Shown here: positions 6,352 through 6,491 of the stretch, piece after piece
How positions within the stretch are numbered: position 1 is the stretch's first letter
How the letters are laid out: each line of letters begins with the position of its first letter
NCBI GenBank assembly: GCA_027443745.1
Contig: DAIAZB010000278.1
Coordinates: 1-6,491, forward strand
DNA: 6,491 nt
Source: Thiomonas sp.
Lineage (GTDB): Bacteria; Pseudomonadota; Gammaproteobacteria; Burkholderiales; Burkholderiaceae
Direction of reading: 5' to 3'
The notes under the pieces: model-generated
The model's database searches: none
What the model saw: the letters and a program-made list of their open reading frames with translations, nothing else
What the model was told of the DNA's origin: nothing
Position numbers and translations under genes: made by a program

Positions 6352-6491
6352 ATGCAACCCGCCGCCCGCCTCACCGACATGCACGTCTGCCCCATGGTCA
6401 CGCCCGGGGTTCCGCCCATTCCGCACGTGGGCGGGCCCATCGTGTCCCCCGGCGCGCCCACGGTGCTGATCGGCGGCCTGCCGGCCGCGCG
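6352..6491 (+). CDS. PAAR-domain spike-tip protein (5' part, cut by window end)
   Basis: Only 46 complete codons are inside the window. They begin MQPAARLTDMHVCPMVTPGV and include PPIPHVGGPIVSPGAPTVLI, GGLPAA: the N-terminal half of a PAAR domain of the DUF4150-like type. In T6SS, PAAR proteins form a zinc-bound cone on the VgrG trimer tip and can carry effectors. His11, Cys13 and His25 are candidate metal ligands by chemistry, but the ligands cannot be assigned from half a domain. There is no break in the visible part, unlike the paralogue at 4730. Whether the gene is a lone PAAR (about 95-100 aa) or extends into a toxin domain cannot be seen. Confidence 0.9.
   Translation, partial: MQPAARLTDMHVCPMVTPGVPPIPHVGGPIVSPGAPTVLIGGLPAA
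6352..6491 (+). repeat. Direct repeat, copy 2 (PAAR 5' region)
   Basis: This is the partner of the copy at 4730-4859. The repeat may extend past the window end. Because it includes the start codon and reading frame of a gene, it reflects gene paralogy and not a mobile-element end. Confidence 0.8.

Noticed and set aside
4730..6491. Insertion sequence or transposon ends bounded by the direct repeats
   Set aside because: The repeats are the 5' coding parts of two PAAR paralogues. No transposase, terminal inverted repeat or target duplication is visible.

Overview
The window is a piece of a type VI secretion system (T6SS) locus. It holds the recycling ATPase ClpV/TssH, followed by an accessory stretch of candidate effectors and PAAR spike-tip genes. 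All real genes are on the + strand. The DNA is GC-rich with G/C-biased third codon positions, which fits a high-GC proteobacterium. A xanthomonad-like gammaproteobacterium (Rhodanobacter/Dyella/Luteibacter group) or a betaproteobacterium is my guess; the sequence does not settle this.

Layout: 32-2776 is an intact ClpV. A short gap with a small hairpin follows. 2903-3985 encodes a 360-aa protein with a complete PI-PLC-type catalytic set (His21, Asp22, Asp53, Arg55, His71) and no signal peptide; it is a good candidate for a T6SS-delivered phospholipase. From 3986 to 5078 there is no intact gene, but the stretch is not empty. It carries two decayed genes in the order expected of an effector module. 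The first (4188-4633) is a DUF6795-like small protein broken by two Trp-to-stop changes and a frameshift. The second (4730 to about 4928) is a PAAR gene broken by loss of one C and lacking its C-terminal part. 5079-6326 encodes an intact 415-aa protein of unknown function. A second, so far intact PAAR gene starts at 6352 after 25 bases and runs off the window; its first 51 bases match the broken copy at 45 positions.

Reading: two successive modules of the form 'effector candidate (+ small partner) + PAAR' lie downstream of clpV. The first has lost its partner and its PAAR while the putative lipase stayed open. The second still looks functional. In T6SS biology, PAAR proteins cap the VgrG spike and carry effectors, and ClpV disassembles the contracted TssB/TssC sheath. 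The genes are therefore linked as ATPase, cargo and spike tip. The cargo roles of the 360-aa and 415-aa proteins are inferred from domain content and position, not demonstrated.
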